Below are positions 46,917 to 55,311 of a stretch of 64,000 nt of DNA, piece after piece. The notes under the pieces were generated by a model that saw only the letters and a list, made by a program, of their open reading frames with translations, searched no databases and was not told the DNA's origin. Origin of the DNA: Clostridium thermosuccinogenes (GTDB taxonomy: Bacteria; Bacillota; Clostridia; Acetivibrionales; DSM-5807); assembly GCF_002896855.1 (NCBI RefSeq), contig NZ_CP021850.1:1761665-1825664 (forward strand), read 5' to 3'. Each line of letters starts with the position of its first letter. Position 1 is the first letter of the stretch. Position numbers and translations under genes: made by a program.

Positions 46917-47205
46917 TAGCCTAAACTAACGCTCATAACTGTCAAAACAAGGTGAGCCGCACACGGAGGTCGCGTCCTTGAAAACCATTGAATGCTGGTT
47001 TTTGAAGGAATCAGCGGGATGATTCCTATAAAGTCATTCCACAGGAGCGATAATTGATACTTCAATGTTATTTTTGTGTATCTATTAATAATCACTTCGT
47101 AACTATGTGAGTTTGTCTATGACAATTACTGTTTTTTAACGTTTTATAAAAAATAATGTTGCTTAATTCTAATATACATTTTCAGGGTATTAAAATAATT
47201 ATATA
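46917..47205. other. Non-coding gap between the two insertion sequences
   Basis: No gene seen. It contains a GGAATCA...TGATTCC pair (near 47010-47025) and the left copy of the ATTATATA octamer (47198-47205). Confidence 0.4.
47198..47205. repeat. ATTATATA octamer, copy 1 (left edge of IS4-type element)
   Basis: First of three identical octamers at 47198, 48632 and 53037. Consistent with target-site duplication by the IS4-type element. Confidence 0.6.
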
Positions 47206-47206
47206 C

Positions 47207-48631
47207 AGTACTTACGCAAAACAAAATGATCCTTGAAAAATAAAGATTTCACGCACTTAATTTGTCCCAAATGGTTGTTGCGAGAGGATTTGAGACAGTA
47301 TTTACCTCTTTACCTGTCCGGTCTTTGGATGTTACATTAATAATGTACACAATACCGTTGACTTTAACCTGGACAATGTCCTGCAGGAAGCTGATGGTTT
47401 CACCCATGGTATTCAAATTATTCTGTATCTGCAAAATCTGCACGAATACAGAAGTTATGAACACCAAGGAGAAGTGACCCTCAAGTTTTCTAATAGACCG
47501 GACTTGAACTTTTTCAAAGTTCAGAAACTGCTTGATGTCTCTGAAGAATACTTCAATGTCCCAACGGCAAAGGTATTTCTTGAGGATGTCTTGAGCAGCT
47601 ACACCGGGCAAGTCAGTAATGATAAATCTGGTGTTTTGGATAGATGCGTTATAGCCGTTTTTGACTATTGCCATCATGGTGTTACCCACACCAGGTAAGA
47701 TTACCGATAAAGCCTTGATGTAGAAGCCTGTACCGGGGTAGTACCTGTACTGTTTCTTGCTAAACAGCAGGCTTATGGTCTTAACGTTAAAGTTAACCCT
47801 GTTGTTGTACAGCACTTTGCGGTTATTCTTTATCATGCAGACATAGTGGTAACCGCACTCTGAGAGCTTTTGCAGGAGCTCTTTACAGGAATACCAGGTG
47901 TCGAATGTGACGTATTCGGCAGCCAAACCAAATTTGTGGGCGAAGGATATCATACGTATGGCTAGTTCAACCTTGGTATGATATTCTTCACACTTTTCTT
48001 CCGGTTTCCATATCCGAAACGCCACGGGGATTTTAATCCAACCATTAGACCATAGAAGGACTACAATGTGCATTCCCCAGACATACCGATTATTTGTGTG
48101 ATCGTATACATAAGATGTCGGGAAAATGCTCTTGCCGAAAGGCTTCCTGATAATCACATCATCGATGATCAAATATCCAAGACCAGCCGTTTGTGACTGT
48201 ATTGCCTGGATGAACAGGATCATGATATTTGTGTTATTAATAGAAAGCAACGGCAGCAGCCTTGTTATGGCATCATGGGATACCCAGTACAGCTTCTGCG
48301 CAATATATGTTGCTGTAGGATTATTAAACAGGATTATACCCATACATGCTGCAACGAAGACCAGTGTATACTTCTCAGGGAACAAAAACTTATCCAAATT
48401 GAACTTTCTCACCAGTTCAGTAATAATATCGTGAATGCCGTGCTTGGCAACGGTTATGTCGGAAATGCAATTTTTGGTAGACCTCATGGAACCCCTGCCA
48501 AAAGAATAGCATAATTCGAAAACTGGTGAATAGCTGTAATATATGGAAACCTCAATGCAACAACCTTTTAAGCTATATTCTGTTTTCAAAGTGCTGATAT
48601 GACTTGTTTATGTTACTTTTGCGTAAGTACT
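47207..48631 (-). mobile_element. IS4-family insertion sequence
   Basis: Element of about 1425 bp with inverted repeats of 15 bp, AGTACTTACGCAAAA at 47207-47221 and its complement at 48617-48631. The flanks are ATTATATAC and ATTATATAG (8 of 9 identical), fitting an eight- to nine-base duplication. It carries one transposase on the minus strand. Confidence 0.85.
47249..48487 (-). CDS. IS4-family transposase
   Basis: DDE transposase of 412 residues with the IS4-family Y-(2)-R-(3)-E-(6)-K signature YLCRWDIEVFFRDIK. The first Asp pair is in IIDDVIIRK, the second in VTFDTWY. ATG 48487 has AGGGG just upstream; a longer frame from 48589 adds 34 poor residues. The frame is intact, so it may be active. 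It faces left, opposite to its IS neighbours. Confidence 0.85.
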   Translation of the reverse strand: MRSTKNCISDITVAKHGIHDIITELVRKFNLDKFLFPEKYTLVFVAACMGIILFNNPTATYIAQKLYWVSHDAITRLLPLLSINNTNIMILFIQAIQSQTAGLGYLIIDDVIIRKPFGKSIFPTSYVYDHTNNRYVWGMHIVVLLWSNGWIKIPVAFRIWKPEEKCEEYHTKVELAIRMISFAHKFGLAAEYVTFDTWYSCKELLQKLSECGYHYVCMIKNNRKVLYNNRVNFNVKTISLLFSKKQYRYYPGTGFYIKALSVILPGVGNTMMAIVKNGYNASIQNTRFIITDLPGVAAQDILKKYLCRWDIEVFFRDIKQFLNFEKVQVRSIRKLEGHFSLVFITSVFVQILQIQNNLNTMGETISFLQDIVQVKVNGIVYIINVTSKDRTGKEVNTVSNPLATTIWDKLSA

Positions 48632-48639
48632 ATTATATA
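48632..48639. repeat. ATTATATA octamer, copy 2 (shared IS4/IS66 edge)
   Basis: Right flank of the IS4-type element and left flank of the IS66-type element at once. Confidence 0.6.
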
Positions 48640-48772
48640 GTAAGCGCTTAATATAAGTGCGCATAGAAGTTTATCCGTCCATATGAGATAATCCATCCAA
48701 AAGTCTTTAGACTTTTTCGAGTTTTTCGACTCTGACTAAAAAGTCTAGAATCTCTAAGGAGGCTATCTCAAT

Positions 48773-49120
48773 ATGGATAAAATCACAAATGCCAAAACTG
48801 AATTCCGACTCAAGCAGTGGAGCAAGATTATCCAAGCCTGCCAAACCAGTGGAATGACAGTTGTCAGTTGGTGCAGCCAGAACAATGTAAAAATTAAATC
48901 GTACTACTACTGGCTGCGAAGAATCCGCACCTTGGCGTGTGAGACCGGATCACTTGTACCTCAGAAACCGGAACAAGAAATTGTCCCAGTACCATTTCAC
49001 CAGACAAAGGTATCTGCAGCAGTCACAATCCACTTGCCTTCTTTTTGTGTTGATATACATGACGGAACTTCCAGAGAAACCATCGAGGCAGTTCTGTCGG
49101 CATTGAAAAGCATATGTTAG
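48773..49120 (+). CDS. tnpA: IS66 TnpA (accessory protein)
   Basis: First gene of IS66-family elements; required for transposition in the family. The 115-residue product starts MDKITNAKTEFRLKQWSKIIQACQTSGMTVVSWCSQNNVKIKSYYYWLRRI, the typical TnpA helix-turn-helix. AAGGAGG at 48756-48762 precedes ATG by ten bases. The end overlaps tnpB by seven bases. Confidence 0.9.
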   Translation: MDKITNAKTEFRLKQWSKIIQACQTSGMTVVSWCSQNNVKIKSYYYWLRRIRTLACETGSLVPQKPEQEIVPVPFHQTKVSAAVTIHLPSFCVDIHDGTSRETIEAVLSALKSIC

Positions 49121-49470
49121 GCGATATTACAAGGGCAGAAGATATCTACATTGTCTGCGGGTACTCAGACATGAGAAAGTCAATTGATGGATTAGCGGCT
49201 ATTATCAAAGAGACATTTGGCATGGATCCCTTTTCTCCGAGCCTGTTCCTCTTCTGTGGGAGACGTCGTGATCGTCTCAAAGCTCTCTTCTGGGAAGGAG
49301 ACGGTTTTGTACTGCTATATAAGCGTCTTGAGAATGGGAACTTTAAATGGCCCCGTACACCGGAGCAAGCAAGACGGCTTACCCAGCAGGAATTCCGGTG
49401 GCTGATGGAGGGTCTGACGATAGATCAACCCAAAGCAATACGAAAAGCAAGAACAGGCGAAATCTACTGA
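49114..49470 (+). CDS. tnpB: IS66 TnpB (Orf2)
   Basis: Second IS66 gene. The 118-residue protein has the family core VCGYSDMRKSIDGLAAII, LFLFCGRRRDRLKALFWEGDGFVLLYKRLE and the C-terminal FRWLMEGL. Function is accessory; no catalytic residues are known. Translational overlap with tnpA. It is followed after 76 bases by the nested IS3-type element. Confidence 0.92.
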   Translation: MLGDITRAEDIYIVCGYSDMRKSIDGLAAIIKETFGMDPFSPSLFLFCGRRRDRLKALFWEGDGFVLLYKRLENGNFKWPRTPEQARRLTQQEFRWLMEGLTIDQPKAIRKARTGEIY

Positions 49471-49550
49471 TAAAAAAGTGCGTAAAAGTATTGATTTTAC
49501 AGCATTTAAGCTGGATTTTTCAGGTGAAATATGGTACAATTTATAATGTA

Positions 49551-49709
49551 CCCTATAGCTTGGACACTTTGGGTTTTCAAAACCCTTACCATCGGACATT
49601 AGGTTTTTGAAAAAACCCTACATTTCGGACAATAGATTTTATATAATCCCTGTTGTTCGGACACATGCATTTTCAAAACCCTATATTCCGGACAAGAACG
49701 GTTTTTGAC
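49551..49709 (+). repeat. Five tandem degenerate 31-33 bp repeats
   Basis: Units begin at 49551, 49583, 49616, 49648 and 49679. The consensus is CCCTNNNNTTCGGACA followed by a spacer and GGTTTTTNAAAA. One more unit lies inverted at the right end (51391-51421). They are probably multiple transposase-binding sites. Confidence 0.7.
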
Positions 49710-49758
49710 TTCAATTCAGATGCATATTACAATAAATGTAGTTGGATTGGAGGCATAT

Positions 49759-50163
49759 ATGGCAAATAAGAAATTTACCCCAGAAGAAATGTCCGAGTTA
49801 AGAAAAAGCAAGTATGTTCTGGATGTATCACCAAGCACTGTACACTTCTCTGCGGAATTCAAAAAAGAATTCTGGAATGCACTAATGCAAGGGAAATTAC
49901 CAAAAGATATAGTTAAATCTCTTGGCATTAATCCCGAGATACTAGGCGAAATAAGGATTGGCGGATTAAAAACAATGATCCGTAATGAAGTAAAAAAAGG
50001 CAATGGATTCCGTGACTTGAATACTTATATGCAAGCTGGAAACGGCTATATGTCAGCAGAAAACAGGATTAAATACCTAGAGATGCAACTGGCATATAAG
50101 GAGCAAGAGATAGAGTTTCTAAAAAAAATTGTATCTTTAGATCCGGAGGCACGGGAATTATGA
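49759..50163 (+). CDS. IS3-type OrfA (helix-turn-helix protein)
   Basis: DNA-binding part of the nested transposase. The 134-residue product starts MANKKFTPEEMSELRKSKYV and ends with a coiled-coil-like tail (RIKYLEMQLAYKEQEIEFLKKIV). ATG 49759 follows GGAGG at 49749-49753. The end overlaps orfB in the form ATGA. The heptamer A-AAA-AAA at 50121-50127, in phase, would allow a -1 shift into orfB, giving an OrfAB fusion as known in the IS3 family. Confidence 0.85.
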   Translation: MANKKFTPEEMSELRKSKYVLDVSPSTVHFSAEFKKEFWNALMQGKLPKDIVKSLGINPEILGEIRIGGLKTMIRNEVKKGNGFRDLNTYMQAGNGYMSAENRIKYLEMQLAYKEQEIEFLKKIVSLDPEAREL

Positions 50164-51119
50164 TCATTCCTGCAAATGCCAAGTATAAAATCATACAAGA
50201 AACAGTAGCACTGCATGGGAATCTTTTAAATGTTTCTGTCCTGTGCGAAATCGCTGGTGTTTCTAGATCCGGCTATTATCACTATCTCACTACAGAAGAA
50301 GTTAGAAAACAGAAAGAAGAACAGGATCAACAGGATTTTCTTCTCATCATAGAAGCATATAAACACAGAGGATATGATAAGGGTGCACGTGGGATTTATA
50401 TGAGATTACTGCATCAGACTCCACCGGTTGTCATGAACATAAAAAAGATTCGGCGTCTTATGAAGAAGTATGGATTAAAATGCCCAATTCGCAAAGCAAA
50501 TCCATACAGACGTATAGCAAAAGCGATAGGTACTTCCTATGTCGCTCCAAATCTCCTGAATCGCGAGTTTGAGGAACATGGACCACGGAAAGTTCTGCTT
50601 ACAGATATCACATATATTATTAACGGTAGAGCACCTAGATGCTATATGTCTACTATTATAGATGCCTGTACAAAAGAACTCCTAGCATGGGTAGTGAGTC
50701 CATCTTTGGAAGTTGATTTTGTACTTGAGACAGTGAATCAGCTCATTGAAAAACATGGGATTTCCTTAACGGCAGAAACCCTAATCCACAGTGATCAAGG
50801 GTCACATTACACTAGTCTTAGTTTTATACAGCTGATTAAAAACAGCGAATTAAGGCAGTCAATGTCCAGAAGGGCAAACTGCTGGGATAACGCTCCGCAA
50901 GAGTCCTTCTTCGGACATATGAAGGATGAAATTCATATCGAAGAGTGTAACACTTATGAAGAAATCCTATCAGCAATAACTGACTGGACAGAGTATTATA
51001 ACTACGAAAGATATCAATGGGATTTAGCAAAGCTATCTCCTGCAGAGTATTACAAATATTTAACAACTGGCGAGTATCCACTAAATATACCCAAGCCAAA
51101 TGGATTCAAGGAGAGCTGA
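50160..51119 (+). CDS. IS3-type OrfB transposase
   Basis: Catalytic part, 319 residues. It has the HTH_21-like region (RGYDKGARGIYMRLLHQ) and an integrase-type DDE core: Asp in LLTDITYII, Asp in IHSDQGSHYT, Glu in PQESFFGHMKDE. The frame is open back to 50121, so a frameshifted fusion is possible. Length and motifs are complete. Confidence 0.92.
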   Translation: MIIPANAKYKIIQETVALHGNLLNVSVLCEIAGVSRSGYYHYLTTEEVRKQKEEQDQQDFLLIIEAYKHRGYDKGARGIYMRLLHQTPPVVMNIKKIRRLMKKYGLKCPIRKANPYRRIAKAIGTSYVAPNLLNREFEEHGPRKVLLTDITYIINGRAPRCYMSTIIDACTKELLAWVVSPSLEVDFVLETVNQLIEKHGISLTAETLIHSDQGSHYTSLSFIQLIKNSELRQSMSRRANCWDNAPQESFFGHMKDEIHIEECNTYEEILSAITDWTEYYNYERYQWDLAKLSPAEYYKYLTTGEYPLNIPKPNGFKES

Positions 51120-51425
51120 TGGGAAGGCAGCGTTTATGCCGCGAAAGCCTCTTGACAATGAGAGCCCGGCATGTTAGGCTATCTGACCGGGCATCAACCA
51201 CCTCCAGAGCCCTTCTGCCTTGTTCAGCATGGGGGATGCCTCTGATGCCAGCAAACATGCCGGCAGAGGCTCGTTGTCAAGAGGATCGTGGAATAAATGC
51301 GGAAACCTGACTCCGAAACACCGGTATGGTAGTACTCAAAGTCCGGGACAGGTGAATCAACAGCCACTGAATACTCATTTATGAATTGAAATCAAAAACT
51401 CATTTTGTCCTTGACAAAGGGTACA
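51120..51425 (+). other. GC-richer non-coding right arm of the nested IS, with long inverted repeat
   Basis: No gene in 306 bp. Arms CCTCTTGACAATGAG (51148-) and its near-complement ending at 51284 enclose further pairing (CCCGGCATGTT with AACATGCCGGC; GGCATC with GATGCC). The composition is more GC-rich than the flanks. It may be a structured RNA or terminator-like stem. Confidence 0.5.
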
Positions 51426-51438
51426 CTTTAATTATCTT

Positions 51439-53022
51439 ATGCAAAAGATAAATTTTACAGGGCTTACGCCAGAACAAATTGAATATGTTTCCACTCTGGA
51501 AAAAATAGTGGAAAACCAGCAAATCCGTATCAACCAGCTTACAGAGCTTCTTATCAAATCCCAAAAAGCTCTATACGGCCAATCCAGCGAAAAGCGTCGT
51601 TATGTTTTAGGAGAAGACAACGATCAAATCTCACTTTTCAACGAAGCAGAGGTCGAAGCGAACAACAAAGCAGAAGAACCTACCGTACAGACAATTGTGG
51701 CTGCCCATACCAGAAAACCTAAAAGAACAAAGGAAGAACTGGCACAGACAGTTCCTGTAGTGGAGGTTGTTTGTGACCTTGACGAGGACAAGCGCTCTTG
51801 CGGTATTTGCCAGGCTGACCTTAGATATCTGGGCAAGGAGCATGTCAGGGATGAACTTGAGATTATCCCTGCCCAAGTAAGAGTATTGAGATACATTCGT
51901 TTTAATTATGTGTGTACCGTCTGCGAGAAGGAAACCGGAGATGCCAACATTGTCAAAGCGCCGGTTCCAGCCCCGGTCATGAAACGCAGCCTTGCTTCTG
52001 CCTCAACAGTTGCTTATGTTATGTATCAGAAATATGCCAACGGAATGCCTTTATACCGGCAGGAGAAAGACTGGGCAAATCAGGGGGTGACACTTTCCAG
52101 AGCCACCCTGGCAAACTGGATCATACGTCCAAGCCATGAATGGCTTGAACCAATGTACAATGCCATTCATAAGCACTTGATTTCCGAACCCCTGATTCAT
52201 GCAGACGAAACTGTACTGCAGGTATTAAAAGAACCGGGACGGAAAGCAACGACAGAATCGCGGATGTGGGTCTACACTTCCGGGCGAAGTCCAACCCCGG
52301 CTGTTTTATTTGAATACCAACCGACACGATCCGGCCAGCATGCCCGAAGATTTCTTGAGGGTTTTTCGGGTTACCTTCAGACAGATGGCTATAGTGGCTA
52401 CAATGCAGTGCCTGATGTTATACATTGTGGATGTTGGGCTCATTTACAACGCAAATTCGAAGAAGCAATTCCCCAGGGGGCTGACACTAAGACTTCCAAG
52501 GCGGCTATCGGATATGATTATTGTAACCGTCTGTTTGCCATGGACAAGAAATGGGAGGAACTATCCGCTGAAAGGCGGTATGAAGAACGACTTAAAAATA
52601 TGAAACCCCTTCTTGATGAGTTCTGGGAATGGGTGCAACAACTAAATCCGCTGCCAAACTCCAATCTGGGGAAAGCGATCACATATGCATTGAATCAAAA
52701 GGAATCATTGAATCGTTTCCTGTTGGATGGACGAATCGAGCTTTCCAACAATCGAGCCGAAAATGCCATTCGTCCGTATGTCACAGGCAGGAAGAACTGG
52801 CTGTTTGCCGACACAACTCGCGGAGCCAAGGCCAGTGCTATTGTCTACAGCATGATAGAAACTGCCAAAGCAAATCAACTTAATCCATATATGTATTTGG
52901 TGCATCTACTGACAAATTTACCAAGCTTAAAGGAATTGACGCATGAATCTCTGACACCTTATCTACCGTGGTCACCTGAACTACCCTCCTGGTGCCGTAA
53001 TGATTCATACAAGGCACCCTAA
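51439..53022 (+). CDS. tnpC: IS66 transposase TnpC
   Basis: Catalytic protein of the IS66 element, 527 residues. It has an N-terminal coiled coil, a zinc finger (CGICQADL and CTVCEKE, about residues 117 and 155), the DDE core with HADETVLQV and LQTDGYSGY, and Glu in NNRAENAIRPYVTGRKNWLF. Intact despite the nested IS upstream. It begins just 13 bases right of the nested element, so its expression may now depend on that element. Confidence 0.93.
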   Translation: MQKINFTGLTPEQIEYVSTLEKIVENQQIRINQLTELLIKSQKALYGQSSEKRRYVLGEDNDQISLFNEAEVEANNKAEEPTVQTIVAAHTRKPKRTKEELAQTVPVVEVVCDLDEDKRSCGICQADLRYLGKEHVRDELEIIPAQVRVLRYIRFNYVCTVCEKETGDANIVKAPVPAPVMKRSLASASTVAYVMYQKYANGMPLYRQEKDWANQGVTLSRATLANWIIRPSHEWLEPMYNAIHKHLISEPLIHADETVLQVLKEPGRKATTESRMWVYTSGRSPTPAVLFEYQPTRSGQHARRFLEGFSGYLQTDGYSGYNAVPDVIHCGCWAHLQRKFEEAIPQGADTKTSKAAIGYDYCNRLFAMDKKWEELSAERRYEERLKNMKPLLDEFWEWVQQLNPLPNSNLGKAITYALNQKESLNRFLLDGRIELSNNRAENAIRPYVTGRKNWLFADTTRGAKASAIVYSMIETAKANQLNPYMYLVHLLTNLPSLKELTHESLTPYLPWSPELPSWCRNDSYKAP

Positions 53023-53036
53023 AATTAAGCGCTTAC

Positions 53037-53044
53037 ATTATATA
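53037..53044. repeat. ATTATATA octamer, copy 3 (right edge of IS66-type element)
   Basis: Completes the eight-base duplication of the IS66-type element. Confidence 0.7.
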
Positions 53045-53070
53045 TAAATATATATAAATATATATAAATA
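53041..53070. repeat. Three tandem copies of TATATAAATA
   Basis: A 10-bp unit repeated exactly three times directly at the right IS66 edge. It is AT-rich, so it may be the target that attracted insertions. Confidence 0.7.
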
Positions 53071-53084
53071 TGAATTATTTTACA

Positions 53085-54743
53085 CTATTCCCATTCCTTT
53101 GAGTTAATACCATGAAATTCAGCAACTTTCTTAAACATTACCTTCAAATCTTTATAAAAACTTTCTATTTGCTCCTCATTCTCAAAATTATTAACCCAGT
53201 GCTTAAAAAGCAATTCAAAAAATTGCTTATGCTTTTTAAATACAGTCTTGCTTAATTCTCTTGTAACACCTTTAGTCGACTTACCTTGGGAATGCAACTC
53301 CTGAATCTTATCTTTAATATTAGTTATATCAGGAAGAATGTTATCTCTGAAATACAACTTTGTATAACCAAGATGTAGAATAGTTTCATCTGTCCAAAAG
53401 GGATCATCATTGTCATATAGTTGAATAGAATAATCCATAATAAGTTTTTCTGGTGATTCTGCTCCTGGTAAAGTTATCACACATTTTTTATAATCCTTTT
53501 TTTTACTTTGATCTCCATCCAAAATGCAAATTGATTGCATTGTAGACTTGAGTAAATACGTATCTTCAAAAATGCTTAATAAATTGGAAGCACCAATATT
53601 TGCCTCTACAAAGTGGAAAAAACTACGTATTTTTGCAAAACCTTCTCCATTTTTCGTGCTATAATAGTCAAAGAGAATTCGCAGAAATAATCTAGCCTCT
53701 TCGTCTTCTGTGAAAATTGGAATGGTCTTATTTAAATAGATATTATCTCTAGTTATAGAATAGAGATACATCCTTATTTTATATATGTCCGGAGAATCCA
53801 ATTTTACAACTGAAGTTATATTATCAATTAAGTAAACAACATTATGATTTTTATGTAAAGCATACTCTATCAAAGATAGACTATGACTAGTAAAGAAAAT
53901 TTGTATTTTGTAGTCATGTGAATATTGACTAAACAAGTCTAATATTTTGAATTGCAAGGAGGGATGCAAGGTAGCATCTAACTCATCAATTAGTAACACG
54001 CTTTCTACTGGATTACAGCTTTGAATACTGTTAAAATAGTATTTTAGAGATACAAGAGCAGTGATAAGGATAAATAGATTATCTTCTCCAGCTGAAATAG
54101 TATTTGAATCAATACCATCATGGTCACTGAAAAACTCTGAACGTATTTTTATATTTCCCATTTTCTGAGGAGAAGTAGATGAAATTGTAAGCCCAGTAAA
54201 TTGTCTGTAAATATCTGCGATTTCTTTTTGATACGTTAAAGGTAAACTCTTTTTTATACTTTCAATTTCATCATCATTTTGAAATTCTCCAAATGGAAAA
54301 AGTCGCGACAATCCTAAATAGATTACGGGACAACGGGGCAAAGAGTCTGATGTTCCTTTTCGATAAAATGGTTTAACTGCATATCGATTATTAAGAGTCG
54401 AATTATGTCGTCGGAAGTTCAAAGGATTTCTATCAAAATATTTAACTGTGAAAAGCGCCCCTTTTAGACCTCTAGCAGGATCATTATATTGCTTATCGCC
54501 GCGAGTCAAACTTTCAATTTTTGGGTTTATTACTTTATTTACCTTATTAATAATTTCTAAACAGCTGTTATCAACAAGCCAAGAGCAGCTTCTATTTACT
54601 AATTGAAAGGAATTGCTAATTATATGAAGAAGTGAAGTCTTACAAGTTCCATTTGTACCGGAAATTACATTGATGCCACGTGAAAATTCAAATTCTAAAT
54701 TTTTAATTTTTCTATATTGTACAATTGACAGCTTTTCAACCAT
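53085..54743 (-). CDS. OLD-like ATPase with TOPRIM-like C-terminal region
   Basis: A 552-residue protein. The N-terminal ABC-type ATPase has Walker A GTNGTCKTS (29-37), signature SAGED (217-221), Walker B LLIDELDA (250-257) and an H-loop TSHS (285-288). The C-terminal half looks TOPRIM-like: Glu 346 in FTEDEEA and Asp 409/411 in LDGDQS, followed by LPGAESPEKL. This is the architecture of overcoming-lysogenization-defect (OLD) nucleases, known in anti-phage systems such as Gabija (with a helicase) or alone. No helicase gene is nearby. It lies 568 bp downstream of the methylase gene. Confidence 0.75.
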   Translation of the reverse strand: MVEKLSIVQYRKIKNLEFEFSRGINVISGTNGTCKTSLLHIISNSFQLVNRSCSWLVDNSCLEIINKVNKVINPKIESLTRGDKQYNDPARGLKGALFTVKYFDRNPLNFRRHNSTLNNRYAVKPFYRKGTSDSLPRCPVIYLGLSRLFPFGEFQNDDEIESIKKSLPLTYQKEIADIYRQFTGLTISSTSPQKMGNIKIRSEFFSDHDGIDSNTISAGEDNLFILITALVSLKYYFNSIQSCNPVESVLLIDELDATLHPSLQFKILDLFSQYSHDYKIQIFFTSHSLSLIEYALHKNHNVVYLIDNITSVVKLDSPDIYKIRMYLYSITRDNIYLNKTIPIFTEDEEARLFLRILFDYYSTKNGEGFAKIRSFFHFVEANIGASNLLSIFEDTYLLKSTMQSICILDGDQSKKKDYKKCVITLPGAESPEKLIMDYSIQLYDNDDPFWTDETILHLGYTKLYFRDNILPDITNIKDKIQELHSQGKSTKGVTRELSKTVFKKHKQFFELLFKHWVNNFENEEQIESFYKDLKVMFKKVAEFHGINSKEWE

Positions 54744-55311
54744 TATTACTTCTCTCCTTTAACGGTATGCTAATGAATGTGCAACTAGTTAATTAGAATT
54801 TTTGCTTAAACCATTCACATTTTCACATCTTTTATGACATAATTCAATTATTTTCTTATATTATATAATGGTGTAGTACTTATCACAATAGATTGTGGTA
54901 TAATTTGTAACAATGAAAAGATTCTAAATTTCTTTTATACTGGATATCTCATTTACAGCATATACTCAAACTTTATAGTTTCTAGAAGCCAGCTAGTTCA
55001 TCATATTACTTTTTATTCTGTTCAGCATGTTGACAGCAAGATTCACCTTCTTGTGATTTTGCTGTGCCTGCTTTTTCTTATCATAGCATTTTTCCTTTTT
55101 TTCGTCCTTTTAGCAAAATCCACTTGTTTTAAACCAAATAAAGAAAAATGTTTTATATTCTTCCTAAAACGTAAGCAAGCAAATATATCAAAATTTAGGT
55201 GCTTCTAATGGATACCCTAAAAAAGCCTGTCGTAAATTTTAAAACTGGCAGACTTGTTCATGTAACTGATGAATAAGTTTCCTTTTAAAAAGGAAACTAG
55301 CAAATAAACTA
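54744..55311. other. AT-rich gap inside the minus-strand trio
   Basis: No gene seen on either strand. On the minus strand it begins with a hairpin after the methylase (55276-55298) and ends with the ribosome site GGAGAG of the ATPase gene. The ATPase gene probably has its own promoter here, but I cannot place one firmly. Confidence 0.4.
55276..55298 (-). terminator. Hairpin after the methylase gene
   Basis: AGTTTCCTT pairs with AAGGAAACT around an A/T-rich loop, fourteen bases past the methylase stop. The T-run on the minus strand is weak (TTATTC). Confidence 0.4.

Larger units (their letters stand above)
49547..51425 (+). mobile_element. IS3-family insertion sequence nested in the IS66 element
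   Basis: Element of 1879 bp with 20-bp inverted repeats, TGTACCCTATAGCTTGGACA at 49547-49566 against the complement of 51406-51425 (15 of 20 match). It lies between tnpB and tnpC and breaks no gene. Left subterminal sequence holds five direct repeats of about 32 bp; the right end has one inverted unit. I see no clear short target duplication. Confidence 0.9.
48640..53036 (+). mobile_element. IS66-family insertion sequence, split by an IS3-type element
   Basis: Total 4397 bp, or about 2518 bp without the nested element, normal for IS66. The inverted repeats start GTAAGCGCTTAAT (left 48640, right end at 53036), a family hallmark. The flanks are ATTATATA on both sides, an eight-base duplication as known for IS66. 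Genes are tnpA, tnpB, then after the nested insertion tnpC. Confidence 0.92.

Noticed and set aside
46960-47010. Group II intron domain V (GAGCCGCAC...)
   Set aside because: Only the first few bases resemble it; the matching 3' strand and intron protein are absent.
49551-49709. CRISPR array
   Set aside because: Repeats are contiguous without unique spacers and lie inside an IS end; no cas genes are near.
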